Below, one piece after another: positions 20,259 through 28,498 of a stretch of DNA of 28,498 nucleotides (position 1 is its first letter; every line of letters starts with the position of its first letter). Below the pieces are notes generated by a model, which did no database searches, had not been told where the DNA came from, and saw only the letters and a list, made by a program, of their open reading frames with translations. This stretch comes from a virus: positions 1-28,498 of the IMG/VR virus record IMGVR_UViG_3300050011_000100; one strand, 5' to 3'. The translations under genes were made by a program, and so were the position numbers.

Positions 20259-20596
20259 GCCGTGATCCCGGCCGCGCCCGTTTCGTCTTGGAGATCAGCG
20301 GCGTAGCAGCGGTGCACGGGCAGGTATTCGGCGATCCGGTAGACGAGCGTCCGTCCGTCCGCCTCAATGCGGAGCGCCGCGCCCCGCCAGCCGAACGGGT
20401 CGCCGTCCCCTGGCACCCCGGTTTCGCGTAGCTCCGCCCATGGCGAGTCCCCGGCCTCGACCAGCGCCAGCAGCGGAACCGTGATCAGCACCGAGCGTCC
20501 GGTCGTGGCGATGCGCGGGCCTTCGTCGGTCCAGGCAATAAAGACCTCGCCGCGCCCGTGCTCGGGCAGCCGCTCGCCGATTCCCTCCGCAGTCAT
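20255..20596 (-). CDS. Antisense accessory gene, unknown function
   Basis: This 113-residue protein starts at the ATG at 20596. It is compact and acidic, with strands GEVFIAWTDEGPRIATTGRS, LITVPLLALVEAGD and ALRIEADGRTLVYRIAEYLP, and an end helix. On the minus strand TACGGT lies 6 bases before the ATG, a possible leaderless -10. It is inserted between tail terminator and the small gene at 20633, and its stop overlaps the plus-strand stop in CTAG (20255-20258). No family is recognised. Confidence 0.65.
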   Translation of the reverse strand: MTAEGIGERLPEHGRGEVFIAWTDEGPRIATTGRSVLITVPLLALVEAGDSPWAELRETGVPGDGDPFGWRGAALRIEADGRTLVYRIAEYLPVHRCYAADLQDETGAAGITA

Positions 20597-20632
20597 CCCA
20601 CCACCGTAGCCCCGCCACCGGGAGGCATCCGC

Positions 20633-20917
20633 ATGTCCAGATTCCGCAACGACACCGGGGATGTGCGGACGGTCAACGACCTCGGTATCCGGGTCGGCCC
20701 GTTCGAGGAGTTCGACTGGCCGGCCCATGACGTCAAGGTCCACGGCCTGCCCACGGGCTGCACATGGCTTGACGCCCCGGAGAGCGACGCTGCGGCCACG
20801 GAAGCCCACGCCGCCACGGACGGCAGCGGGAACGGCGAGACGCCTCCCACGGACAGCACGCAGCCCGCGAAGACCCAGGGCAAGAAGGCCACGGCCAGCA
20901 AGGAGACCGGCGAATGA
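20633..20917 (+). CDS. Small acidic protein ahead of the tail tube gene
   Basis: This 94-residue protein starts at the ATG at 20633 with GGGAGG upstream. The first 50 residues are folded (MSRFRNDTGDVRTVNDLGIR, VGPFEEFDWPAHDVKVHGLP, GCTWLD) and the rest is a disordered Ala/Thr/Lys tail. It has the same plan as the gene at 16043. It overlaps the tail tube start by ATGA (20914-20917), so the two are coupled. The role is unknown. Confidence 0.7.
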   Translation: MSRFRNDTGDVRTVNDLGIRVGPFEEFDWPAHDVKVHGLPTGCTWLDAPESDAAATEAHAATDGSGNGETPPTDSTQPAKTQGKKATASKETGE

Positions 20918-22089
20918 CCTACCTTTCCCGCCTCGCCAAGTTCGGGCTCGTCAAGGAGTCGGTGCAGTACACGTACCAGGTTCCGGGGATCTCGGTCCCG
21001 TTCTCGACCGTCAAGTACCTCGACATCATCGCCCCGCTGCGGGACGAGTCGATGCGGGCCAACGACAGTGTTCTCCAGGGCCTCAACCAGGGCCCCTCAT
21101 ACTCCACGGTCGACATCGAGACCAACGCCTACGCGGACCTGATCGGGCACTGGCTGCGGGCCATCATCGGCCCCGACACGGTAGCCGCAGGGGTGACCAC
21201 GACCCTGGCCGCGAACTCCGCCGTGAACGCCACCACCCTGTCCCTCACCGCCTCGGTGGCCTCCAACACGGTCATCCAGGTCAGCGACACTGCCGGGGCG
21301 AACCTCGAGTGGGTGAAGGTCGGCACGGTTACCGGTTCCGGCCCGTACACGGCCCCGGTGACAGTCGGCGGCGGGTCGGGCGGCAACAGCACCAAGTTCG
21401 CGCACACTGCTGCGGGCGGGGCCGTGGTCTCCCAGTCGACGCATGTCTTCAAGCAGTCGCGGACGTTCTCCACCGTGTGGCCGACGTACTCGTTCACGAG
21501 CGATGACGGCACTGACCAGCTCGGCTGGGCCGGGTGCGTCGCCAGTGAGCTGGGGATCAAGATCGACCCCAAGGGTTTCATCACGATGAGCCCGAAGTTC
21601 TCCGGGTACCCGTCGGCTGTCGAGTCGACGTTTGCCTATGCGGCGTCCGCGGTGCAGCCGATCGTGGGCTGGGCGTGGACCGTGACCAACGGCGGGGCGG
21701 CGTCCACGCGCGGGCTGACGATGGACTTCACGTTCAAGCGGCCGGTGGAGGTCATCGACTCGTCGGACGGGACTCAGGGGCCGCGCGAGCTGTTCGCCGG
21801 GGCGCTCGAATCTGACGGAACGTACAAAGCGATCTTTGAGAACGATACCGACCGGAACCTGTTCAAGCTGTACTCGCAGCTCCCGACGGTGCACACACTT
21901 ACCCAGCCGGTCACGTCGGGCGGCGCGGTCCTGGCGATCACCATGAGCCAGTCCGGCTACACAACGGGCGAGACGGACCTCGGAAGTGTGTACGCGCAGC
22001 TGACCCAGGCGCTGTCCGGTATCGCCAACGCGACCGATGGCGGGGTCGTATCTGTCAGTTTGTCCAATTTCCTCACATCTGCCTACTGA
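20914..22089 (+). CDS. Major tail tube protein with a beta-rich insertion
   Basis: This 391-residue protein is called from its place before the frameshifted chaperone and tape measure and from its beta-rich pattern. The N-terminus (KESVQYTYQVPGISVPFSTV then KYLDII) and later parts (GCVASELGIKIDPKGFITMS, MDFTFKRPVEVID, LFAGALESDGTYKAIFEND) fit tail tube proteins. Residues about 92-160 are Thr/Ser/Ala-rich with VIQVSDTAGANLEWVKVGTV, looking like a surface Ig-like or loop insertion between tube strands. It is expected to form the polymeric tube around the tape measure. Confidence 0.85.
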   Translation: MTYLSRLAKFGLVKESVQYTYQVPGISVPFSTVKYLDIIAPLRDESMRANDSVLQGLNQGPSYSTVDIETNAYADLIGHWLRAIIGPDTVAAGVTTTLAANSAVNATTLSLTASVASNTVIQVSDTAGANLEWVKVGTVTGSGPYTAPVTVGGGSGGNSTKFAHTAAGGAVVSQSTHVFKQSRTFSTVWPTYSFTSDDGTDQLGWAGCVASELGIKIDPKGFITMSPKFSGYPSAVESTFAYAASAVQPIVGWAWTVTNGGAASTRGLTMDFTFKRPVEVIDSSDGTQGPRELFAGALESDGTYKAIFENDTDRNLFKLYSQLPTVHTLTQPVTSGGAVLAITMSQSGYTTGETDLGSVYAQLTQALSGIANATDGGVVSVSLSNFLTSAY

Positions 22090-22129
22090 TCGGTAACTTA
22101 CCGGTCGCATCGAAGGAGACACGCAGCCC

Positions 22130-22764
22130 GTGGGCTACCGCAATGCCGTCATCACCCGCCGCTACGACGAGCTCGTGGAGGAAGGCGACACCTGCCACGT
22201 CATCATCCGCAACCCGAAGACGATGCCCGGCACCGAGTTCACCTCACTGGCCGCCGGCAGCGACACGGAAAGCGGCGAGGAAAGGATCAAGCGCGTCTGC
22301 GGGCTGATCGCCCGCCTCGTCATCGGCTGGCGCGTCTGGGACCCCACCGTCCCCGTCAAGGCCGACCAGGAGACCGGGGAACTCATCCACGACGAGGAAA
22401 CCGAGCCCCGCCTCCTGCCGCTCCCCGCGACCGCCGAGAGCGTAGGGATACTCCCGCAGGCGATCCTCATGGACCTGATGAACCAGGTGACCGGCGTCAT
22501 GGACCCTCCGCAGCCGAGCCCGGAGGATGGTACTTCGAAGACGTCCTAGCCCCCGCCGAGAGCATTTACGACGGCACGTGGGGCGGCACCGAGGTTCCCG
22601 CCGAGGTCGCCGATTACGAGCTCATGCGGGAAATGCGCTGGTCCTGGGATGACTTCCAGAACGCCCCGCTCTACGTCCGCCGGTACTGCTGGGATCTGAT
22701 GAACATCCGCCGCCGCGTTGAAGGCGAGCGGGCCGAGCGGAGGAGTTCGGGGGGGCAGCGATGA
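22130..22764 (+). CDS. Tail assembly chaperones, short form and -1 frameshift extension
   Basis: The GTG at 22130 gives a 139-residue short form ending at the TAG at 22547-22549. The -1 frame is open beyond it to a TGA at 22762-22764. It encodes GGWYFEDVLAPAESIYDGTW, RWSWDDFQNAPLYVRRYCWD, LMNIRRRVEGERA, natural protein with no start codon of its own in that frame. This is the conserved G/GT arrangement of siphophage chaperones, which coat the tape measure. A likely slip is C-CCG-GAG (22519-22525): Pro tRNA can move from CCG to CCC, giving about 211 residues (22130-22522 joined to 22522-22764). The long form overlaps the next gene by ATGA, a strong sign it is real. Confidence 0.85.
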
Positions 22765-23252
22765 GCTCGAACGCGGCCCGGCAGGTAGCGGACAGGCTCC
22801 GGGTCATCCGGGCCAAAGCCGAAACCGAAGCCCCGGTAGCAGCATGCGCGGCGCTCGGGCAGGCCGCGCAGGTCCAGATCATGGTGACGCTCTCGGCGAC
22901 CACCCACCCGCCGGGAACCCGCACCCCGTCCGTACCGGGACAGCCCCCGTCACGGATCACCGGACGCCTCGCCGACTCGATCCACTGCACCACCGCCCGC
23001 AGCATGGGCCCCGGTGTCGCAAGGTGCGCTGTCGGGACCACCCTGGTTTACGGGCCGGTCCACGAGTTCGGGCCGGTCACGATCCGGGCGAAGAACTTCC
23101 CCCAGCTGGGGAACCCGGCCGTGGGGTTCTTCGGCAGGAGCGTGGTAATCCCTCGCCGGCCGTTCATCGCCCCGACCGTGCGCCTCATGGAGTCCACCGG
23201 CATGGCACGCCGGGTCGGCACCGACGCATGGAACGCGGTCATGGACTTCTAG
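22761..23252 (+). CDS. HK97 gp10-like tail completion protein
   Basis: This 163-residue protein has the family signatures: PSVPGQPPSRITGRLADSIH, then VYGPVHEFG, FFGRSVVIPRRPFIAPT and a closing helix. HK97 gp10-type proteins join head and tail or finish the tail. They usually sit before the tube gene; here the gene sits between chaperone and tape measure. The start ATG lies in the overlap with the frameshift product's stop. Confidence 0.82.
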   Translation: MSSNAARQVADRLRVIRAKAETEAPVAACAALGQAAQVQIMVTLSATTHPPGTRTPSVPGQPPSRITGRLADSIHCTTARSMGPGVARCAVGTTLVYGPVHEFGPVTIRAKNFPQLGNPAVGFFGRSVVIPRRPFIAPTVRLMESTGMARRVGTDAWNAVMDF

Positions 23253-23267
23253 CCGCTCGGAGGGGCC

Positions 23268-26200
23268 ATGCTGGACCCCGCTGTTCAGGTTTTCTCGGTA
23301 GATGCGGCCAAATTTCTCGCAGGCATCGACGCGATGCTCGAGCGCGTCGACAAGCTCACCGCATCGATCGACGCGGCAGTAGCGGCATCGGACCGGCTTT
23401 CCGGGATGACGGCCGGCCTGGGCGGCGCGCTCGACGAGGCAGCGGGCGCGGCCAGCCGGGCAGCCGAAGAGCAGACCGTCCTGTCCGACGCCGAGAAGGC
23501 CGCAGCCGACATGGCGGCGTTCGAGCGGGACATGCTCGCCGACCTCGATCGCGGGCAGAAGCTGCTCGCCGACTCGGCGAAGATCGTCACTGACGGGCTG
23601 GCCGCTGAAGCGCGGGCAATGAAGGTCGTCGCGGATTCCGCGGCGATGGCCGGAGATGCCGTAGTGGCCGCCGGTGACGAGTCCGCGGTCGCGGGCGACA
23701 AGATGGCCGCGTCCGGCGACAAGGCCGTGGCGTTCGGCAGTCACATGAAAATGGCCCTGCTCGGGGTCGGCCTCGCCCTGATCTACGGAATCGCGAAGGC
23801 TGCGAGCTTCCAGCAGCAGGTCGCGCGCCTGTACACGGCAGCCGGGCTAACCGGGTCGACCATGGCGAAGGTATCGGCGCAGATCCTCAAGGTCGGCGAC
23901 GCCACCGGTTACACCGGTACCCGGATCGCCGAAGCCCTCTACCACCCGGTGTCGGCCGGGCTGAGCCTGAAGGCATCCCTCGCCGCGGTGACATACGGGG
24001 CGCAGCTCGCCCAGATCCACGGCGCGAACCTCGACGACACCATGTACGCCCTGTCGTCGGTGATGAAATCGTTCAACATCGACGCCGGCGGGGCAGGGAA
24101 GGCCGCCGCACTTCTGAACAGCATCGTCGGGCAGGGCGACATGCGGTTCCAGGACTTCAACGAGTCCATCAAGAACTGGGCGCCGACGGCGGCGTCGATG
24201 GGGATCTCAATCCAGTCGATGGGCGCGGGCATCGCCTACCTGACCGACCGGGGCAACACCGCCGAGGTAGCCGCCACGCGGCTCACCATGGGCTTGTCGA
24301 TGGTCACGTCGGGCAGCAAGCAGGCCAACACGATCCTTCAGGCGCTCGGGCTGACCACCGGCAGTATCGCCCTGCGGAACCAGACCCTCGCGTCGGTCAT
24401 GAACAAGGCCGGGCTGACCACCAACCGGATCGCCGCAGACCTGAAGAAGCCCGACGGCCTGTACGTTGCCCTGACTGACCTGCGGGGGGCATTCGACAAG
24501 TCGGGGCTGTCCGCGTCGCAGGCCGACCAGGTGATGGCGAAGCTGTTCGGCGGCGGCCGGTCCGACAAGGCAATCCTCGCCCTGATGCAGAACCTTGACG
24601 GGCTGAAGCAGAAGTACGAGTCGATCGGCAAGGGCGTCAAGGACTACGGGAACTCGTGGGCGAAAACCCAGGAAACGACCGCGTACCAGTGGAAGCAGAC
24701 CGTCGCCGACGCGCAGAACCTGGCGATCACCTTCGGCGCGGTCCTGCTCCCTGTGGTTCTCCGGCTGCTCGGCGGACTCACCCGGTTCATGTCGATGCTT
24801 CAGCAGCACCCGGTCCTCGCCGCTTTCGCCGGGGCGATCCTGGCCATCGCCGTCGCGTTCAAGGTCGCCGCGACCGCCACGGCGCTGTTCGACGCGGCAC
24901 TCGACGCCAACCCGGTCATGCTCGTCATCATCGCGATCGTCGCCCTCGTAGCCGCCCTGTACGAGCTTTACAAGCACAGCAAGCTCGTCCGCGATGCCGT
25001 GGCCGACGTGGGCAAGTTCTTCGTCAGCACATGGCAGGACGCGGTGAAGATCGCCGGGGCGGTCGTGACGTGGTTCGTGAACGGCCCGCTGGCGTTCATC
25101 AAGCAGCAGATGGCTGTTTTCTCGGCGTTCTGGGCGCAGCACGGCGCGCAGATCGAGCAGGTCGCGAGCGCGGTCTGGGGCGCCATCCGCGACATCATCG
25201 TCACGTACTGGCGGATCATCTGGGACGGGGAGATCCGTCCTGGCCTGGTGATCCTGGCAGCCGTGTGGAAGGTCGCGTGGGGGCTGATCCGCGACACGGT
25301 CACCCTCGTGTGGGACACCATCGCAGCGGTTATCCGCACAGCGGTCAAGGTACTGCTCGACGTCATTTCCCTCGGGCTGGACCTGATCACCGGCAAGTGG
25401 GGAGCGGCATGGGCTGACCTGAAGAGGCTGGTTTCTGACGCCATCAACGGCGTCCTGCTGATCCTGAACACTTTCGCGGCCGGGGCGCTTCACCTGCTAT
25501 GGGACGCGGGCGTCAACATCATAGAGGGACTGATCGGCGGCATCAAGTCGATGGCCGGCGCGGTCGGCAACGTGATCGGCGACATCGGGCACGGCATCGC
25601 CGGGGCGTTCAAATCGGTGCTGCACATTTTCTCCCCGTCTAGGGTGTTCTACGACCTCGGGGCGAACATCACGAAGGGCCTGGCGCTCGGCCTCACCGAG
25701 ACCGCCGCGCAGGTGTACGCGGCGGCTGCCGCACTGGCCCGGCAGGTCACGGCAGCGTTCGGGGCAGGGCAGATCACCGGCAGCCAGGAGAACAGTCTCC
25801 TCGCCCGCATATCGACGTCCCTGTCGGCCCGGAAGCTGTCGCTGGCGAAGATCGCGGCGAGCATCAACTTCGAGAAGCTCGGCGCGGACATCACCGCCCG
25901 TATCGGGTCGGGCATAAACGAGACCATGGGGCAGGCGCAGGCCGCCGCCCGCAAGCTCATGGCGGCGATCGCCCGGGAACTGGCCCACGGGCAGATCAGT
26001 ACCGCCGACGCCGAGCGCCTCGCCCTGAAAATCCAGGAAGCACTGACCTCCCGGCAGGACCGGCTTGTCAAGACGATGCGGGAAATCGGCCTGAAGATGG
26101 CCGCCGGGATGCTGTCGTCACTGGAGAACGCCGCGACGGCATCCCAGGCGAAATCGGCTGTCAGCAAGATGATCGCCTACGTGCGGGAAGCCTGGGGCGC

Positions 26201-26972
26201 GGGAGACATCACCACGTCCCGGGCGACCGCCATGACGGCGTGGCTGGAAGCGGACAGCGACCGGTTGCAGAAACTCGCGGCCCGGCGGCAGGCGCTCACG
26301 GCGACGATCAAGAAGGCTGACGCCTACGCCACGGCCACGGCAACGAACACCGAGCAGTGGGCGGGGCTGTCGTCCGTCGCGGGAAACACGACCTCCGGGG
26401 GCATGATCTACTCCGGGAACCTGCTCGCCGGGATGCAGGCCAACCTCGCATCAATCCGCCAGTTCGGCGCGGCGATCAAGAAGCTCGCCCACATGGGCCT
26501 GCGGAAAGACCTGCTGAACCAGATCATCCAGATGGGCCCCGCACAGGGCCTGCAGGTGGCCAACGCGCTGCTCGACGGGCCCGGCAAAGTCATCGGGGAG
26601 ATGAACCGGACGCAGGCGCAGATCGCGGCCGGGTCAACAGCGCTCGGCAACGCTGCGGCGAACGCGATGTTCGACACGGGAAAATCTGCGGGCAAGGGAT
26701 TCCTCAGCGGCTTGCAGGCCCAGGAGCATCAGGTCACGGCGATGTTCGACCGGGCCGCCGTGTCGATGGCGAAGACGCTCCGCCGGGAGCTCGGCATGAA
26801 CGGCGGCAAGGGCAGCACGTACGGCGGAGGCCCCCAGTTCCACATCGCCGTCAACGGGTTCGTCGGGAACAACGCCGAACTCGTGGAGGAACTCCGCAAG
26901 GTCTTGCAGGAAGCCACATTGCAGTACGAGCACAGGAACGGCCGGAACGGGCTGAGCCTGAGCTTCTCCTGA
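23268..26972 (+). CDS. Tape measure protein
   Basis: This 1234-residue protein sets tail length and enters the cell at injection. It has an Ala-rich coiled-coil N-terminus (1-150). A TP901-type tape measure core follows (about 160-400: SFQQQVARLYTAAGLTGSTM, YHPVSAGLSLKASLAAVTYG, AYLTDRGNTAEVAATRL). Hydrophobic, membrane-type segments lie near 490-560 (LAAFAGAILAIAVAFKVAAT, VMLVIIAIVALVAALY). The Trp-rich amphipathic region 580-760 follows, and then three related helical units between about 815 and 1020. The end is short and beta-like. No lysozyme or peptidase motif is evident. The start ATG has GGAGGGG upstream. At 3.7 kb the length fits a siphophage tail of roughly 180 nm by the usual 1.5 A per residue rule, an estimate only. 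Confidence 0.95.
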   Translation: MLDPAVQVFSVDAAKFLAGIDAMLERVDKLTASIDAAVAASDRLSGMTAGLGGALDEAAGAASRAAEEQTVLSDAEKAAADMAAFERDMLADLDRGQKLLADSAKIVTDGLAAEARAMKVVADSAAMAGDAVVAAGDESAVAGDKMAASGDKAVAFGSHMKMALLGVGLALIYGIAKAASFQQQVARLYTAAGLTGSTMAKVSAQILKVGDATGYTGTRIAEALYHPVSAGLSLKASLAAVTYGAQLAQIHGANLDDTMYALSSVMKSFNIDAGGAGKAAALLNSIVGQGDMRFQDFNESIKNWAPTAASMGISIQSMGAGIAYLTDRGNTAEVAATRLTMGLSMVTSGSKQANTILQALGLTTGSIALRNQTLASVMNKAGLTTNRIAADLKKPDGLYVALTDLRGAFDKSGLSASQADQVMAKLFGGGRSDKAILALMQNLDGLKQKYESIGKGVKDYGNSWAKTQETTAYQWKQTVADAQNLAITFGAVLLPVVLRLLGGLTRFMSMLQQHPVLAAFAGAILAIAVAFKVAATATALFDAALDANPVMLVIIAIVALVAALYELYKHSKLVRDAVADVGKFFVSTWQDAVKIAGAVVTWFVNGPLAFIKQQMAVFSAFWAQHGAQIEQVASAVWGAIRDIIVTYWRIIWDGEIRPGLVILAAVWKVAWGLIRDTVTLVWDTIAAVIRTAVKVLLDVISLGLDLITGKWGAAWADLKRLVSDAINGVLLILNTFAAGALHLLWDAGVNIIEGLIGGIKSMAGAVGNVIGDIGHGIAGAFKSVLHIFSPSRVFYDLGANITKGLALGLTETAAQVYAAAAALARQVTAAFGAGQITGSQENSLLARISTSLSARKLSLAKIAASINFEKLGADITARIGSGINETMGQAQAAARKLMAAIARELAHGQISTADAERLALKIQEALTSRQDRLVKTMREIGLKMAAGMLSSLENAATASQAKSAVSKMIAYVREAWGAGDITTSRATAMTAWLEADSDRLQKLAARRQALTATIKKADAYATATATNTEQWAGLSSVAGNTTSGGMIYSGNLLAGMQANLASIRQFGAAIKKLAHMGLRKDLLNQIIQMGPAQGLQVANALLDGPGKVIGEMNRTQAQIAAGSTALGNAAANAMFDTGKSAGKGFLSGLQAQEHQVTAMFDRAAVSMAKTLRRELGMNGGKGSTYGGGPQFHIAVNGFVGNNAELVEELRKVLQEATLQYEHRNGRNGLSLSFS

Positions 26973-26985
26973 CGGGAGGCCCGCC

Positions 26986-28498
26986 GTGGCGGTCACCATC
27001 GTCAGCACCTGGTCCGGGACGAGCGCGCTCCCGGCCGGGTACGCGACACCGCCCGCCGCCCAGTCTCTCGCGGTCCCGGTCGCGAACACGGGACTGGGCG
27101 GCCGGTGGCTGATCGCGGTCTGCGCATGGCGGACCCCGCCGTCAGTGCTGACCACTGTCGCGGTCGGCGACGACGCCCACACCTCGAGTCCCGGCACCAA
27201 CGTGTGGGAACCGCTCGGGGCACCGAACGGCACCACGCCGCTGTCGGGGAACGTGGCCGCGTCGGTCTGGTACTGCCGGAACGCATGGCCGGCGGAGAAC
27301 GCGTACGTCAGCCCGAACGGCATGGTCACCGCCATGTCCGTGCTGATCATAGAGGTTGACGGGCTCGGCCCGTGGGCGACTCTCGCAGCGCTGGCGACCG
27401 GGTACGCGGGCGCGGCCACGGCAGGGCCGCCCCTGCCTGCCCCGGCACCGCCCGCGCAGGCACTGCTGTTCACGTCCCTCGCCAGCGATAACGACGCGGA
27501 CACGGTCACCGGGCCCGGTGCCGGGTGGACGGCACTGCCCACGGTGACCGCCGCGAACGGCACCGATCACACGGCGGACTGCGTCCTGTCCGCCGCATGG
27601 CAGGTCACGGCAGGATCGGCGACGGCCGCATGGTCGTCGTCGGCCGCCCAGGACATGGCAGGCGTCCTCGCCGGGGTCCTCGTGACCGGCACGGCACCGC
27701 AGGCCCCGTCGCAGGCGTGGCCGTTCATGCAGTTCCTGACCGGGTTCGGCTCCGGCGCGCAAACCCCGTGGGACCAGATCGCGTTCACTGACCTGACCCC
27801 CCGCCACCTCGGGTCGTCCACGTCACGCGGCAAGCAGTACGAACTGGATTCCATCGAGGCGGGAACCACCAACCTCACCCTGGCGAACAACGACGGTGCC
27901 CTGACCCCGCAGTTCGGGGGCTCCCCGTATTTCCCGTGGGTACAGCCCTACGTTCCCGCCCGGCTCCTCGCCACATGGCCGCCGCCGCCCGCCCAGAACG
28001 CCCGCACCTACAGCGTGTGGCGGGGGTTCATCGAACGCTGGCCGCAGGCACTCTCCCCGGCCCGCTACCAGAAATCCAACGCGGTCGCGACCGACGTGTA
28101 CGCGCTGCTGACCCCGCTGATGAAAACCCTCGCGCAGGCGGAGATCCTCGCCGATGCGCCTTACGCCTACTGGGCGCTGAACGACCCGCCCGGCGCTTCT
28201 TACGCGGCGAACCTCGCCAAGGGCAACAGCCAGCAGCTCCAGGTAGCCCAGTCGAAGTTCGGGGCCGGCGGGGCGGTCGCGGCGTTCAACGTCTCCAGCT
28301 CGTTCCTCGCCGGAGACCCGGGCTGCACCGGGTGGCAGCAGTCCGCGGTGTCGGCGGCGGGAATCCAGGGCTGGTGCCTGTACTACCAGGAAACCGGGCT
28401 CCCGGCCCTGTCCGGCGGGCTGACTGTCGAGGGCGAGTTCGCCCTGAACACCGGCCAGCCGGCCGGCACGACCCTGACCCTGATCGCGGTCCGCAACT
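26986..28498 (+). CDS. Minor tail protein with a LamG-like start (3' end beyond window)
   Basis: The GTG at 26986 follows GGGAGG. The frame stays open to the window end (504 codons). Residues 1-240 are beta-rich (GRWLIAVCAWRTPPSVLTTV, MSVLIIEVDGLGPW). Residues about 260-370 (TDLTPRHLGSSTSRGKQYEL, TTNLTLANNDGALTP, YSVWRGFIERWPQ) follow the pattern of actinophage minor tail proteins whose genes come right after the tape measure. From about 390 (APYAYWALNDPPG ... FGAGGAVAAFN) a concanavalin/LamG-like carbohydrate-binding domain begins. It probably belongs to the distal tail tip and may contact the host surface. Confidence 0.85.
   Translation, partial: MAVTIVSTWSGTSALPAGYATPPAAQSLAVPVANTGLGGRWLIAVCAWRTPPSVLTTVAVGDDAHTSSPGTNVWEPLGAPNGTTPLSGNVAASVWYCRNAWPAENAYVSPNGMVTAMSVLIIEVDGLGPWATLAALATGYAGAATAGPPLPAPAPPAQALLFTSLASDNDADTVTGPGAGWTALPTVTAANGTDHTADCVLSAAWQVTAGSATAAWSSSAAQDMAGVLAGVLVTGTAPQAPSQAWPFMQFLTGFGSGAQTPWDQIAFTDLTPRHLGSSTSRGKQYELDSIEAGTTNLTLANNDGALTPQFGGSPYFPWVQPYVPARLLATWPPPPAQNARTYSVWRGFIERWPQALSPARYQKSNAVATDVYALLTPLMKTLAQAEILADAPYAYWALNDPPGASYAANLAKGNSQQLQVAQSKFGAGGAVAAFNVSSSFLAGDPGCTGWQQSAVSAAGIQGWCLYYQETGLPALSGGLTVEGEFALNTGQPAGTTLTLIAVRN

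Noticed and set aside
24207-25493. 428-residue minus-strand frame opposite the tape measure
   Set aside because: It is a charged, His/Asp/Arg-rich shadow of the tape measure with no natural domain.
1-28498. tRNA genes, CRISPR arrays, att sites, integrase or repressor
   Set aside because: None seen by eye on either strand; small RNA genes cannot be excluded without a covariance-model search.

Overview
This window is a GC-rich stretch with strong G/C-ending codons, many GTG starts and purine-rich ribosome binding sites. It carries the terminase-to-tail structural region of a long-tailed (siphovirus-like) phage or prophage of an actinobacterium. Small families typical of Streptomyces/Streptosporangiales-type genomes (DUF6221-like proteins, the short 'ENRLRRMAARRG' protein) support that host range. 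The sequence alone does not say whether it is a free phage or a prophage: no integrase, att site or tRNA gene is visible.

Layout. 1-892: 3' part of an IS200/IS605-type element with a tnpB gene and its right-end hairpin, inserted at the 5' end of a zinc-ribbon gene (to 1788). 1813-2988: a terminator, an HTH gene, a small gene, a hairpin and the small terminase. 3001-6546: large terminase and a portal with a fused ParB-like C-terminal domain. 6565-8621: a block of small accessory genes, one of them on the minus strand, ending with a Tad2/DUF2829 anti-Thoeris-type protein. 8641-10453: MuF-like head protein and two beta-rich virion-type proteins. 10450-11909 (minus): a two-gene cassette encoding a GIY-YIG nuclease with five tandem 62-residue zinc modules. 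11965-15272: protease-scaffold fusion (with a likely internal scaffold start), a terminator and the major capsid gene. 15273-16021: an HNH endonuclease unit. 16043-17496: head completion genes. 17.15-19.72 kb (minus): a seven-gene, translationally coupled accessory operon. 19755-20258: tail terminator candidate. 20255-20596 (minus): one more antisense gene. 20633-28498: tail tube, tail assembly chaperone with a -1 frameshift extension, HK97-gp10-like protein, tape measure and a minor tail protein that runs off the window.

How it works together. The plus-strand genes form the usual packaging-head-connector-tail assembly line. It has been invaded at several gene junctions by guest genes. Three are unrelated sequence-specific nucleases (TnpB, GIY-YIG, HNH), each placed as a homing nuclease would be. 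The others are antisense accessory genes with their own likely leaderless promoters and one anti-defence gene. The GIY-YIG and HNH proteins share the same C-x3-H-x(15-17)-C-x2-C zinc module. The most interesting items are the five-module zinc array nuclease, the seven-gene antisense operon, the recoded 3' tail of the capsid gene beside the HNH gene, and the zinc-knuckle-extended Tad2.

No stretch above 300 bases lacks a gene. The longest gaps are 13750-13895, 15273-15403 and 2294-2400, and each holds hairpins described below.
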